A stretch of DNA of 64,000 nucleotides from Hesseltinella vesiculosa (taxonomy: Eukaryota; Mucoromycota; Mucoromycetes; Mucorales; Cunninghamellaceae): positions 372,001-436,000 of the forward strand of contig MCGT01000001.1 of the NCBI GenBank assembly GCA_002104935.1, read 5' to 3'. Below, piece after piece: positions 20,532 to 31,237 of this stretch. The notes under the pieces were generated by a model. It was given only the letters and a program-made list of their open reading frames with translations. It had not been told where the DNA came from and did no database searches. A program made the position numbers and the translations under genes. Every line of letters starts with the position of its first letter. Position 1 is the first letter of the stretch.

Positions 20532-22232
20532 TTACTGATAGCCTTGGTCAAAATGAGGGACGTTGGCAGGTGACGACTTGCCATGCGGATTGATGACGGA
20601 AAAAGTGACGGGCTGAGCAGAATAAGGGTCGTGGATCGCGATCTCTCGTGGATGTTGGCGAAGAGGAGGAGGAGACGAGGGTTGAGGGGGAGGGGAGTAG
20701 GCATGAACCTCTTCTTCAACAAGCTCCTCGGGTGTCATGGGTCGCATGTAGACTGGGTCGTTCATTCTGGGTTCGGGGTTGGGTTGACGCTGATCAATAA
20801 AGTTGTTCACGCGCTGGCTAAACCGGCTTTGATTCATCTCCACATCTTCACCAGTGGATGAAGGCTTGAAAGACGAGGCATCATTGTTGGTGTTGGTATT
20901 GAACTGGCGGCGAGGATGGAACGTCATGATCTAATGCCAATTCAGGACAGGTGAGACGCGTCGGTGGCTACGCTGATGGAACTTACAAAGAGAAGGTAAT
21001 AAAAAACAACGCAGATGTTGGCGTTGGAAATCACGACATCCGAGGCAAATTTGTTGGCAGCAATGGTTTTGGTCGTCAAGCCGTCCACACACAAGATGAA
21101 GAAGGACGAGCCATACAAAAACAGGATCAAGCAAATAAAATTGTTCATGATTTTAAAGTAGCTGAGCTTGGCAAGGATGACGGCTGGGGCGTTCTTCTTT
21201 TGCACCGAGTTGATAAGACGGCGGAATCGGCGGTTGTTGCGAATACCAACGATAGACGTGATCATGGCTTTGGGAAAAAAACATCATGTCAGTTTGCCTA
21301 CTCGAACCCATTGCACCGAAAAAACTTACTTTCCACGCTGTATGCCATTTGAGGGATGACTTCACGCTTCAGTTCATCATTGCGATACACCCATTGCAGC
21401 ACTGGGAACAGAGCCATACTGCAGAGAGCCCTGTACTCCAAAAAAAAAATGAGCGGATCTCACCCCTAGAGACGAATATTTTTGTGCTTACCAGACCACA
21501 TAGAAACGGAATTCAGAAGAGGACATGAAACCACGCTTAACAATGGAGTTGGACAGGTAGTTCCAGAAACATTGCACCAAGAAGAACAGGCTGGTCTCGA
21601 TGGAAAAGGCGACGCATTGTACATAATTGATGCCCTTTGGAATAGACATGGATAAACACTAGTCAGAGTGCTACTCTTTTTTTTTTTTTTTTTTCCCTTA
21701 CATCACTAAGCATTTGAAGATCGTATCGCCACATCACATAGGGTGTAGCCATGACCGGTCCAGCGGGACCAAAGGGGGCTGTGAACCCTTCGGTATATTT
21801 GATATAGGTTACTGTCACATCTTTATGTAGAAAAAAAGGCAGAGAACAATGAGGATGCCGGCGTGTTGAAAGAAAAATCAAAGAGTTGTACCTGCTGTCG
21901 CCTGTATTAGTGTCATCAAGAGCAGTAATATCGTCAATATGCTTTTCAGCTCGCCGCTGAAAATTTTTGAAGGTCGTAGCGATTCGAATCGATCATACTT
22001 TGCAAGAGAGTAAATGAGATAGGCACCAAGATACACATATACAAATGTTCGTTCTAAAAAGGACATTAACATGCATACTTTTCCTTTGGGCATGCAGCTT
22101 ACCCAGGTACGAAAAGTCACTAAAAAAAAGGTCGGTGATGGCAAAACAGTTGATGTTGATATAATATAAATAGAATCAATACAATAGACACTTTTTCAAT
22201 GGGCTGCTAAAGACTTACCTAAGATGTGTCAT
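20532..22232 (-). CDS. Seven-TM receptor-like membrane protein, copy 3
   Basis: Eight coding exons, 22219-22232, 22103-22119, 21892-22053, 21702-21820, 21492-21634, 21330-21430, 20987-21267 and 20532-20930, encode 411 aa, all in phase. It begins MTHLSDFSYLERT; the first exon has 14 nt and the second is again a 17-nt micro-exon. The intron splitting the second hydrophobic region is present, as in copy 1. Shared blocks include FWNYLSNSIVKRGFMSSSEF, AYSVE, GIRNNRRFRRLI and NKFASDVVISNANI. The tail is shorter (about 130 aa) but keeps SRFSQRVNNFIDQR and YMRPMTPEE, plus Pro-rich runs. Function unknown. Confidence 0.77.
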
Positions 22233-24340
22233 GGTATGTCAAGGAATGGAGGAGCAATGAATGAAAAAGAGGAAAGAGAGATAGAGAAAAAAAAAAAAAA
22301 GGGTGCACACACGAAACTCGTTTAAACTTTTAAAACCCAGATGGAAAATGCAAGATTTGGGCCGAATTTTTGGCGGGCCGGGAAAAGCTTACTCACATGA
22401 AAAAAAAATGAGATTGACATTACACAAAATGGGCTGCTTGTGTTAACCGCTTTTTCCTTTCTTCTCTTTAAACTCTCTTTGTTAAATGTTCATGACTAAA
22501 ATCAAACAATGTTAAATGTTCTCTTCTTGCTCAAGCTCAACTTCTTTAATACTGTCACACAAACGTGATCTGAGTCTGTCGTTCTTTTTCAACCCCGCCT
22601 GCACCAAAATTAGTCGTCGTTTGGGACATCCTGCACTCTTCATGTGCCCAAGCATTTTTAGAGTTGATCTCCCACAACAACCAAAAAAAAAAAAAAGAGT
22701 GAAACTTTAACCTGTTTCCCAAGCTCATTGGTGCAACCTTGGAAAGCGGGGATACGTAAGTGCTTGAACACACAATTATGAAGTTTGCAATTAAAGTGAA
22801 ATGTGGGGCAGACAAGTGTAGTTTTTTTTTTAAGCCCCTCTTTCAGCACCTCCCCCCAGAAAAAAAACCCATTTTTTCTTATTCTTCCTTTTCACACCTA
22901 GCTGTGCTTTGGTTGGTCGACTTTGAATGAGTTGCTCTATATCAGGAAAATAAGCGATTCAATGGAATCAAACAGCCTTTTTACATTGTGTCACCTTTCA
23001 CCATGTGTCCCTTCCAAATGCCATCGCACGAACAATCACCGAAGAACCTCTTTTCAAAAATAAAAAAAAAGAACACCCATCTCGGCCTTAGCCTTCGAAA
23101 ACCCGCGTGTTCAACACCTTCATATTCTAGCGCACAGTCCACCCACTCTTCATTTAAACCGAAGCGTCTGATTTCAAAAAAAAAAGAACCTGCTTGGGAT
23201 TTGCTAAAAAAGAAAATCGAGGTTCCTGCTGGTGCAATTGCAACTGTAACATGACATTAATCTCTCTGATATCACTCCTTCCTCACTTGGCATAGACCTG
23301 AAAGTCTTTTTTTACCACGCACACTTAAAATCATGCACTGACATTTTTTCCATTTTGGGCCCTGCTCTATAAAAATAAAAACAACCAATCCCAGTCAAAA
23401 TGACTCCATTCAAAAAGAGGTTGAAAAAAACTTAAGGTTTTACGAGCTCCAAAAGCAGCAGAGACAAACCGGCCCGTGATCTTCTTTTGATGTTTCAAAA
23501 AAAAGACTTGTCCCCTCCTTGCTTTTTCATTGACGGCGGCCCCGTTGCTAAAAACCATGACAATTGACACTCCGCCACATGCAGCTGGATTCCCACCGTC
23601 GCCTTTTTTTTTTCTTGCAGCGATTTCTTTCAGAATTTTGATTATGCATGGCAAAAAAAAAAAAAAATAGAACTGAAGCCGAATCATCACCCAGATCTGG
23701 CAAGCACATGGTTCCAGTCGTGCACTGTCTCTGGTATATAGGAATTACTGACCAAGTGCAATCGAGAAGCCATTACCGACCGCCTTTTTTTGTATAGTGT
23801 TTTTATTATTCAATTGCTCCCTGTGTATATGAGGAGTTTAACTGAGCCTCATCTACTAGCATTGTGGAGACGTTGTTCAGTGGAATGCAAGCAAACTGTT
23901 TGAAGCAGGATCTGAAGCACATTAGGAGATGTGTATGTAGTGAAGAAAACCTGTCAGCATTCAATACCCTGTAACCGGAAAACAGGAGCTCTGGTTTGTG
24001 TGGTAAGGACACCATCAAAATGAGGTACAGAGCAACTCACCTTTATCTTTTTTTTTCTCTGAATCAACCAGGCAGTGTTTGTGATCTCCACTACTATCAA
24101 CTTGGCAAGAATATGGACACACATGTACTGTAGAGAGAGACGTTTTTGAATAACCCGTTGTCGTCATGATTCCCCCCTCCTCCGGATGGCAATTGGCAGC
24201 TTTTCTGTTGGTCCGATCAACGTTTTCCAACGGCACAACATCACTAGAACAACCATAAGAAATAATTTTTTAGCAGTTTAATCAATCGGATCAAATATTG
24301 TGAATTCACGCCTGCCTCACCATGATGACTGAGGGCCTGT

Positions 24341-24420
24341 TACTTAGCCCTGGCCATTGGTCCAGACGATTTCATAGTTTTGGGAGTCTGCGCTTTAGCC
24401 ATGGTCACCGCTCATCTGAT
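24341..24420. repeat. Short sequence shared with 17068-17100
   Basis: TTAGCCCTGGCCA (24344-24356) recurs exactly at 17087-17099. TAGCCATGGTCACCGCTCATC (about 24396-24416) matches the reverse complement of 17071-17091 at 19 of 21 bases. Probably fragments of another dispersed element. Extent unknown. Confidence 0.35.
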
Positions 24421-25578
24421 GTTTGGCCACTGCAAAACTTGAAGTGAATTAGGCGAGGTCTGAAATATGGGCAGTTTCTTGACATTTCCAAAAAAGGGAC
24501 TACTGAAAAAAATATTTGATTAGGCATGGCCCACTTTTAATCGATTGCTTTTTAAAAAAAATAAAAAGGCAGCCCTGACTCTCAATGGTGCGCATATTTT
24601 CGAATCTAGCCAAGCAGGAACAAGCAAGTGAGCACAAGATGCCCTAGGGAAAAATGTCCAAAAAAAAAAAGGAGGCCCTGCCCTCTTCCCTCACACCCAC
24701 GAGTCACGTGCCTTTCCAACTCAGATCTTTGAGCCGCTTGATCTAGCCAAGAAAGGCAGCAGGCTGAAATGATTTAAACACAGCGCTGGCGTTTTTTTTT
24801 TCAGAGCCTCCACGCGCAGCGGGGACGCTTTTCTTTTGGGCGAGAAAATGTATGGCTTTGCAGCGGGGCCTGGAACGATCAAAATAAAAACATTTTGGGT
24901 ACATACTTATGGTTAAGCCAGACACCTTAAATCAAGTCAGGTTAGGCGACGGAGCTAAGATAAAAGCTATTAGGCCAGTGGTGCAAGGAGCAAATTTGGG
25001 CGGGTCCTAAACATGAGCTAAAGGCTAATTGTGAATTTTGCCCATTGTGTATGTTAAAGTCAACGCAAAACATCCAACTAAGTGAAGCATATGAGCATCA
25101 TCTCTGAGAATATCAAAAGACGCTAGCATTTTGGTCAAAGTGTGCACAGCTGGCCCAATAATAATTTTTTTTGGCTCCGATTCTTAGCTTGACCCGACCT
25201 TTTGGCTGTCCCAAACTTTTCTCTTTGTGCAACCATGCCAGCGTCGGTCACACAAGCGGACCCACTAGCTGGAATGCAACAGTGTCGGCGATAAAAAAGA
25301 GTACCCAATTATGGCAAACATAATCCGACTCCGGACGGGCGGGGTGCGGAGTATTGGCCAATCCGCTTTTGGCAATCTCCCCCCCCCACTTTTTTCTTTC
25401 TCCCTTTCTCGCTCATTTTAAATTTTAGGATGAGGTTAAACAACAAAAAAGCAGTTCTGAAATCACTATAAGCACAAGAAGCTTTTCAGATAGAAAATAC
25501 TGCAAAAATCGCGCGATTTTCGCAGATCACGTGACTTATTTGGTTTTTCAGTAACCAATCAAATCGTTTGATTGTCCT

Positions 25579-25661
25579 GCAGCTTTGTCCGAGCGGTTTA
25601 AGGAGGCAGTCTTAAGCACTGCTGTGCCATGCACTCGTGGGTTCGAATCCCACAGGCTGCA
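25579..25661 (+). tRNA. tRNA-Leu (anticodon UAA)
   Basis: 83 nt, no intron. Acceptor stem GCAGCTT pairs with AGGCTGC (one G-U), discriminator A. D stem TCC/GGA with loop GAGCGGTTTAA. Anticodon stem GCAGT/ACTGC with loop C-T-TAA-G-C, so it reads UUA. A long variable arm (about TGTGCCATGCACTC) is typical of class II leucine tRNA. T arm GTGGG-TTCGAAT-CCCAC. A TTTT and then a long T run follow, suitable for Pol III termination. The internal A and B boxes match the D and T arms. Confidence 0.95.
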
Positions 25662-26589
25662 ATATCATGTAACATACTGTGTTACGCTTCACTTTTGTCT
25701 CTTCTCAAGAGCGGAAGGGTTTTTTTTTTTTTTTTTTTTTTTTGGATGTGCTTCAGCTTTGATGTTTGGCTATGTAAACCATAGGGCTTTGGGACTGATG
25801 CAACAGGTAATCTAAATAACAGATGCGTTCATTTTTTTTCCACGACGAAATAAGCCTCGCTTTTTCTCTTGCATTGATCAGCGGTTACGAACATGAGACA
25901 TCGACTTGATATCTTGGATCAGACTGGGCTGAAGTGACGGGGTTGGTCATTCGCATTGCAGCCGAGAGTGATTGGCGAAGCTTGTTGCTTCTCGCATTTT
26001 TCGTTACGGCAGCTGATATGCCTGGGGTTATGCCTTTTTTCATTTCATCTACCCAAGCCGGGCCCAAATTTGACATAAATCTGGTGAGCCAGGATCGACG
26101 GGAATCAGGTGTTCTATGAGCCGAAGCTATTTTTTTTTCAGCAGGCAAATCGGGCGACCTCCTAAATTAATATCAATGTACACAAAAGTAAAATTGAGTG
26201 CACGCAAAACAATTTTCTTGTGCAGGTTAAACAATAGCCTCAGAAAAAAAAAAAAAAAATAGGCGGCGCCATTTCAATTAGCCAACATTGTTGACTGCTT
26301 TTGTCATGCCAGGCTGTGGAGAGCGACATTGAAACAGGCACGACGTCGAACGAAGAAAACGGAGGCATTGGAGTAGTTTGTAGATGCCGACATGGATTTT
26401 GGCCATTGTATTCCTTTTTAATATCGAAGTTAGCATTGGCTGATAAACATGCATCGTTCAGAAATCAAAGGCACCATGCGGAAGTTGAATTTAACCACTT
26501 CATTTTTTTTCATTTTGAAAAAAAAAAAGAAATGCCACACAGCGCTTTTGGGTGATGAGACCGAGCTAACATTTTGTAACGGTGCACAA

Positions 26590-26800
26590 ATGCATGAACG
26601 AAGATGGTGCTGAAAAAATCGCATCAATTGGTGAAGGTTACCCTACCAGCTTTTGTTCAGAGTCGTTTTCACGCATCCGATTCCCCAGCTAAAAAAAATA
26701 AAAAACCAGCCATTTTCCCCAGGGCACCCCTGGGCGATCTTATCGAAAATCACGAGGAATATCACACCGCAAAATTGTTCCAAGTCGATCCACACCAAAT
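26590..26800 (-). repeat. Dispersed repeat, copy C
   Basis: Read on the minus strand it carries, in order: AGATCGCCCAGGGGTGCCCT, AGCTGGGGAATCGGATGC, CTGGTAGGGTAACCTTCACCAATTGATG and TTTTTTCAGCACCATC. These blocks appear in the same order and spacing at 48800-48950 on the plus strand. Confidence 0.6.
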
Positions 26801-27503
26801 TTTCTACACATGTTCAAAATGACGAGGATTGACTATGATTAAAATCCCAACTCTCAGAGACGGCTGAGCGATGAGCTAGAAGACTGCTAGAGTTCACCCG
26901 GCAAAAATGGTTGTTCACGGCTCCGCGAGAAAGGCAGCTAGCCAAAAAAGCAGTTCATAGTCCGCATCGCCCGCCTTTTTTTTGTTGATCCTGTTCGGTT
27001 TTTTTTTTCTCCATCCTCTTTGGGTCTGATCGAAGAAAATCAAACCTCCAACCTCCTACTATTGGCACCAGACTTTGCTTTAAAACCGGTATATGGTGAG
27101 AAATAAGCTTGGCTAGAGTCACAGTTCTTTGTGGTTAATTGGTGCTGAGATATATTGGCATCAGCCATTCACGTTGCGCTCCACCAGCTGTAGCCTTTGT
27201 CAGGCAAGGCACAGCCGTTTGATATGCGTGTGGGAGACTTGCCACTGCAGTTTACTGTCGTGCGCGCTTGGCGATGGTTTGATGGTTTGATTAGGTGGTT
27301 GCGCTCCAAGTGATTCAGGACTGCTCACGTCTGGAAGCTAAAAAAAAAAAAATGGCGAGGCGGTCATCATTGTTTAAAATGGAAAATGAGGAAGCTTTTT
27401 TTTTTTTTTGTCTCTTTTACTATTTTTTCTTAATCGGTAATCCACCTCTTTTGTACAATCACATCCCTACCATCTCCTTTGTGTGTCATAAAAAGGATGC
27501 ATC

Positions 27504-29174
27504 ATGCTTCAACCCAATTATGAACCGTTCTCGTCCGTGTCGTTTCAGCATAAACAACGCACATCCCCGTATCCAATGGCCAAGGACGATGATCGACAGT
27601 CTCACTTTCCCATGTTCAAAGATCCGCTGCCAGCGTCGTCATCACAGCCACCTCCTGTGTTCCATGCCCCGCCAACCTCCTCCCTGGGATTTCTCCCTTC
27701 ACTGAAGCGCAAACGGCGGCGATGGTGCCCAAGGCGGTATGGTTTCATTGCTCTCTCGGTGATCGTCCTGCTCTTGCTTGCTTACCGCCATACTGTTGCA
27801 GTCTACTATGCGTTTCTCCGCATCAAACTCAACCAGACGCTGTTGGAGTCGGGTTACCTACCTTGTGGTATTGTGCGGAAAGACCCTATGCTCTATGTTT
27901 TGGACGGCCATCAGGTACAGCTGGTCTGGGAAATGAATTGTGACATGAATGATATGCAGATCGCCTGGCGACCTCTCACGACCTCCACACCGGCTGGTAA
28001 CAGCAGCAATGACCCTTGGACCTGGACAAAAGCATCGCCCATTCAGCTGGCACCTCACCACGTGCTGTACCGAGCCATCCTGGATTTGAATGAAAAAACG
28101 GCGACTCGCTACAGATACCACATCTACTCGGCCAACAACATCGACAAGCCTGTCCGGCAATATGATTTCACCTGGCGGCAGCACGATCGCTCACAGCCTC
28201 TTCGGTTTGCCGCGATTGCCGACAACCAATTTGGCCTGCGCAACTTTTTACGCATCCTCAGTCATGTGCCTGGTTACCGGCCGGACTACCTGATCCATGC
28301 TGGCGACGCTGTGCAACAATACCCTTCGCTGCAACAGTGGCAAACCGACTTTGTTGCTCCCTTGACCTATCACGGCCTTGGTCAGCATGCTCCTATGATC
28401 TACGCCCACGGCAACCATGATCACGACCCGACCTTTGCCTACCATTACACACGTTCCTCTCACGGTCAGCCATGGCACGCCTTTTCCATGGCCGACGGGG
28501 CCATCCGGTTTATTGTGCTCGACAGCAACTTGGACTGGCAACAGCAGGATGAATGGCTCAACCGAGAACTGTCCAGCGACGCCTGCCAGCAAGCTGCCTT
28601 TCGTGTCGTTGTCGTCCACATCCCTCCCTTTTTGGAGTACTGGGATCCCAAGGCCTGGTTCGAGGGCAAGGAGAGTGAATGGGGCAGATTTGTACGCGAG
28701 CGTTATGTGCCTCTGTTTGAACAGCATGGCGTGGACCTGGTCATCTCTGGCCATCAGCACAACTACGAACGTGGCCAACACAATGGGATCATGTATGCTA
28801 TCATCGGCGGTGCTGGCGGCGACATTGATGTCGAACGCGTACAGGATTTCGGCATGTATGATGCTCATCACCTCGACTTTCACTTTGTGCTCTTGGACCT
28901 CCTGCCTCTGCCAAACAATGAGCACCACCAAGCCGACGGTAGTGACAATGACCATCAACCATGGGAACTGGTCTGGCGAGCCTTTGACAAACATGGAAAA
29001 ATGATTGATACCCATCGCCAGCGCTCCCGCTCCCGGCCGTCCTACTTCCCCCTGGAAAATATGCATAACCCAGAGGACAATCAAGTCGGTGCTGTGTCTC
29101 CTGATGTCATCCAAGACGTTACCCTTATGGATCTCGATGATTCTGAAGCAGCTCTGAACGACGACGCCAAATAA
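27504..29174 (+). CDS. Membrane-anchored metallophosphoesterase (purple acid phosphatase-like)
   Basis: Single exon, 556 aa. A basic stretch (KRKRRRWCPRR) precedes one transmembrane helix at about 80-93, giving type II topology with an extracytosolic catalytic domain. The calcineurin-like metal-binding motifs are present in order: IADNQFG (usual D-x-Q/H position), HAGDAVQ, HGNHDHD, VVVVHIPPF and the final GHQHNYERG, the GHxHxYER signature of purple acid phosphatases. A small beta-rich region before the catalytic domain is compatible with the fibronectin-like domain of the family. The acidic C-terminus is family-unlike. It likely hydrolyses phosphomonoesters in the secretory pathway or at the cell surface; the substrate is unknown. 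Confidence 0.87.
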   Translation: MLQPNYEPFSSVSFQHKQRTSPYPMAKDDDRQSHFPMFKDPLPASSSQPPPVFHAPPTSSLGFLPSLKRKRRRWCPRRYGFIALSVIVLLLLAYRHTVAVYYAFLRIKLNQTLLESGYLPCGIVRKDPMLYVLDGHQVQLVWEMNCDMNDMQIAWRPLTTSTPAGNSSNDPWTWTKASPIQLAPHHVLYRAILDLNEKTATRYRYHIYSANNIDKPVRQYDFTWRQHDRSQPLRFAAIADNQFGLRNFLRILSHVPGYRPDYLIHAGDAVQQYPSLQQWQTDFVAPLTYHGLGQHAPMIYAHGNHDHDPTFAYHYTRSSHGQPWHAFSMADGAIRFIVLDSNLDWQQQDEWLNRELSSDACQQAAFRVVVVHIPPFLEYWDPKAWFEGKESEWGRFVRERYVPLFEQHGVDLVISGHQHNYERGQHNGIMYAIIGGAGGDIDVERVQDFGMYDAHHLDFHFVLLDLLPLPNNEHHQADGSDNDHQPWELVWRAFDKHGKMIDTHRQRSRSRPSYFPLENMHNPEDNQVGAVSPDVIQDVTLMDLDDSEAALNDDAK

Positions 29175-29355
29175 AAGAAATCGTGTCTTACGAACGTTTT
29201 TTTTTTTTTTTTTGCCACGACGTTGCCTCGATCACGTTTCTGAAGGAAGAGGGTGGGAAAATAAAAGAGGGATGCATTTATTAGTCACTTTTGGAAGGAT
29301 ATGCTGAATGAAAAAATGTGTCAATGAGTAGATGGTAAGAGTAAGAAAAAAAAAA

Positions 29356-30751
29356 CTATGCTTTGACTTGTTTTGGGGAGGTGTACGGGGGTGGAGGCAT
29401 GATGACGTTGAGATTATGGCGTGACATTCTGGCATCAGACGTGGTGGTGATTTGTTTGACTTCCTTTTTGTACTTGAGGTAGCAAGGGCACATGAAGAAG
29501 CCATGGGAAGCCGAGCTGTTGACATCGCTCAAATCATGGATGGCGGTGTCATGGACCGAAGCTTCGTAACTGGGCAAGGTGCCATAGTCATCTTTGAGAC
29601 GGCAGTCCAGGATAGTGATTGGGGTGTCGAGGTGAAAGGCGGTGCGGAGTGTGCCCTTGTTTGGGTCATCGACATGAACGCCCGCGCCAATATCCAAGTT
29701 GGATTCTTGCGGGAAGGATAATTCGATGTCGATCTTAAGGTAGTGGGTAAACAGGATATCATCGAAGGAAGTGGTGTGGTTGAGATGGACGCAGTTGGGC
29801 AGGTTAAAGACGAACTGATATTGGAAGGGAGTGGCAGACAGGGGAATATGTGCGTTGTTGGCGGCAAGGACGCGCTTGAGGTTGGGCAAATTCAAGTTTA
29901 GAGGTGGAGCAAAGGAGGACATGGTGAGGTCGGATTGATTGCGGGCGTCGACCAAGGCCAGGCGAAAATCATGCACTTCGCCTCGGCGAGCATCGAATTC
30001 TGGGAGCTGGTAGATACGGCGTTCTTGCAGCATCACTGATAGACTTTCCAGGTGCACATGTTTCCGGTGGGCTGACAGAGTCAATGAGATGGGGAAGTGG
30101 GTGCCAGAAGAAGCCATGGACTTTTCGATAAAGATAGTGGCGTCGCACTGAGGCAGGCGCCGTTCGACCAAAATGGATGGGTTGGCAAGGGAATGGCTGG
30201 TGAGGGCTTGGTCAGACCAGGTCATGGCACGCAGGAGCAGGATATTGCGCCTAGCCTTAAGATTGGCATTACCCATGCCCGTGCGATTGACGGCACCAGT
30301 CACATAGTAATACACCTTGGCAAAATCATCTTCGATGGTTTCCACCAGGCGACTGGACAGCAAGAACTCAAAGGGCCACCTATGCAAGCCAGCAGGCAAC
30401 ATGGTGTTTTCGTCAGGCAGCGTTTGTAGTATGATGTTTTGCTCATGAATGGTCTTTTCATGATATAGCTTCGTGCTACGGCCGCCAAGACCTATACAAT
30501 GGACGAACAAAAAGAGATGGTAAGCTACATTAAGAGACAAGAGGTTCTTTACCATCGGGCCACAGGGTATGAGATTTGCCAACGAGTTTGACCAGGATAG
30601 AAGAAGCAGACATTGGTTTGTCCAGGACAAGCTCCAGCTCCCCTCGCAAAATAGCTGTGGTATTGTCCGAGGACTGGCCGCGTAAAATGACCACGGGTTC
30701 AGCCAATTCAATATTTAACTGTCGACTACCTGTGAAAAATGGTACAGGCAT
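29356..30751 (-). CDS. Arrestin-like (ART/ALY) ubiquitin-ligase adaptor
   Basis: Two exons, 30553-30751 and 29356-30491, encode 444 aa. The N-terminal arrestin fold is recognisable (LAEPVVILRG... LRGELELVLDKPMSASSILVKLVG), followed by LHRWPFEFLLSSRLVETIED and the arrestin C domain (ISLTLSAHRKHVHLESLSV). The C-terminus contains PPPPYTSP, a PPxY motif that binds WW domains of Rsp5/NEDD4 ligases; LPSYEAS may be a second weak site. Such proteins recruit the ligase to plasma-membrane transporters and trigger their endocytosis. It is divergently transcribed from threonine synthase with 486 bp between starts. Confidence 0.87.
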
Positions 30752-31237
30752 GGTGAAATGCTTGGAAGCAAAGAAAAGGGGAAAAGAGCGAACAAAAAAA
30801 AAAAAGAAAATTTTTTTTTAGGTCAGCAAATTTCTGGCCCATGCCCCGGGTTGACAGGCGCTCCTGTTCTCAAAATAGAGAGCTCTGTTTTGCATGGTAA
30901 CACACCGCATGACTACCGCCAAACATGCAATCCAGGTCAAAGCACGTGGGGAGTCGGCCTCCACAGCTCGTGGACAGGCAATAAAAGAAAAAACTACAAG
31001 GAAAATCATTTTAACCAATCCAAATCGTGTCACCTTCCTGCTTTCTTTTATTTTTTTTTTTGCAGTTTTTTGAAAAAAAAAACAATTGGCCAATGAGAGC
31101 CATGAAACAGAAAAAAAGAGGGTCAGCCAATGAGACGGGGCAGTGCTCAAAAAGGACATGAGTCAATGGTTTGAAGGCTGGGTTTTCTTATTTTTTCAAT
31201 CTTTTCCCTTTCTTTTTTTCACGAGAAAACGTTCAAC
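30752..31237. other. Divergent promoter region, arrestin-like / threonine synthase
   Basis: 486 bp between two start codons. Carries two CCAATGAGA boxes (31090-31098 and 31127-31135), an AACCAATCC at about 31013 and one TGAGTCA (31159-31165). The leader before the THR4 start is pyrimidine-rich. Confidence 0.55.
31159..31165. promoter_or_regulatory. Gcn4/CPC1-type site TGAGTCA
   Basis: Located 73 bp upstream of the threonine synthase ATG and 24-61 bp downstream of two CCAATGAGA boxes. Threonine synthesis is under general amino-acid control in fungi, so the placement makes sense. The 7-mer alone is common by chance. Confidence 0.5.

Larger units (their letters stand above)
22233..27503. other. 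Gene-poor 5.3-kb region
   Basis: The longest stretch without a convincing protein gene. It contains one tRNA-Leu (25579-25661), one repeat copy (about 26590-26800) and many A/T homopolymers. Short frames occur (for example 24015-24236 and 23806-24018 on the minus strand, separated by a strong GTGAGT donor and a TTACAG acceptor), but the phases I could build do not join into one protein. The last about 450 bp are the promoter of the metallophosphoesterase gene. Confidence 0.5.

Noticed and set aside
23806..24236. Two minus-strand frames separated by a strong GTGAGT donor and a TTACAG acceptor, ending near AATAAA
   Set aside because: The donor phase leads to an immediate stop after the junction; no alternative donor in the right phase was found. 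It may be a decayed gene.
28248..29114. 288-codon minus-strand frame opposite the metallophosphoesterase
   Set aside because: Antisense shadow; the plus-strand protein has all metallophosphoesterase motifs in order.
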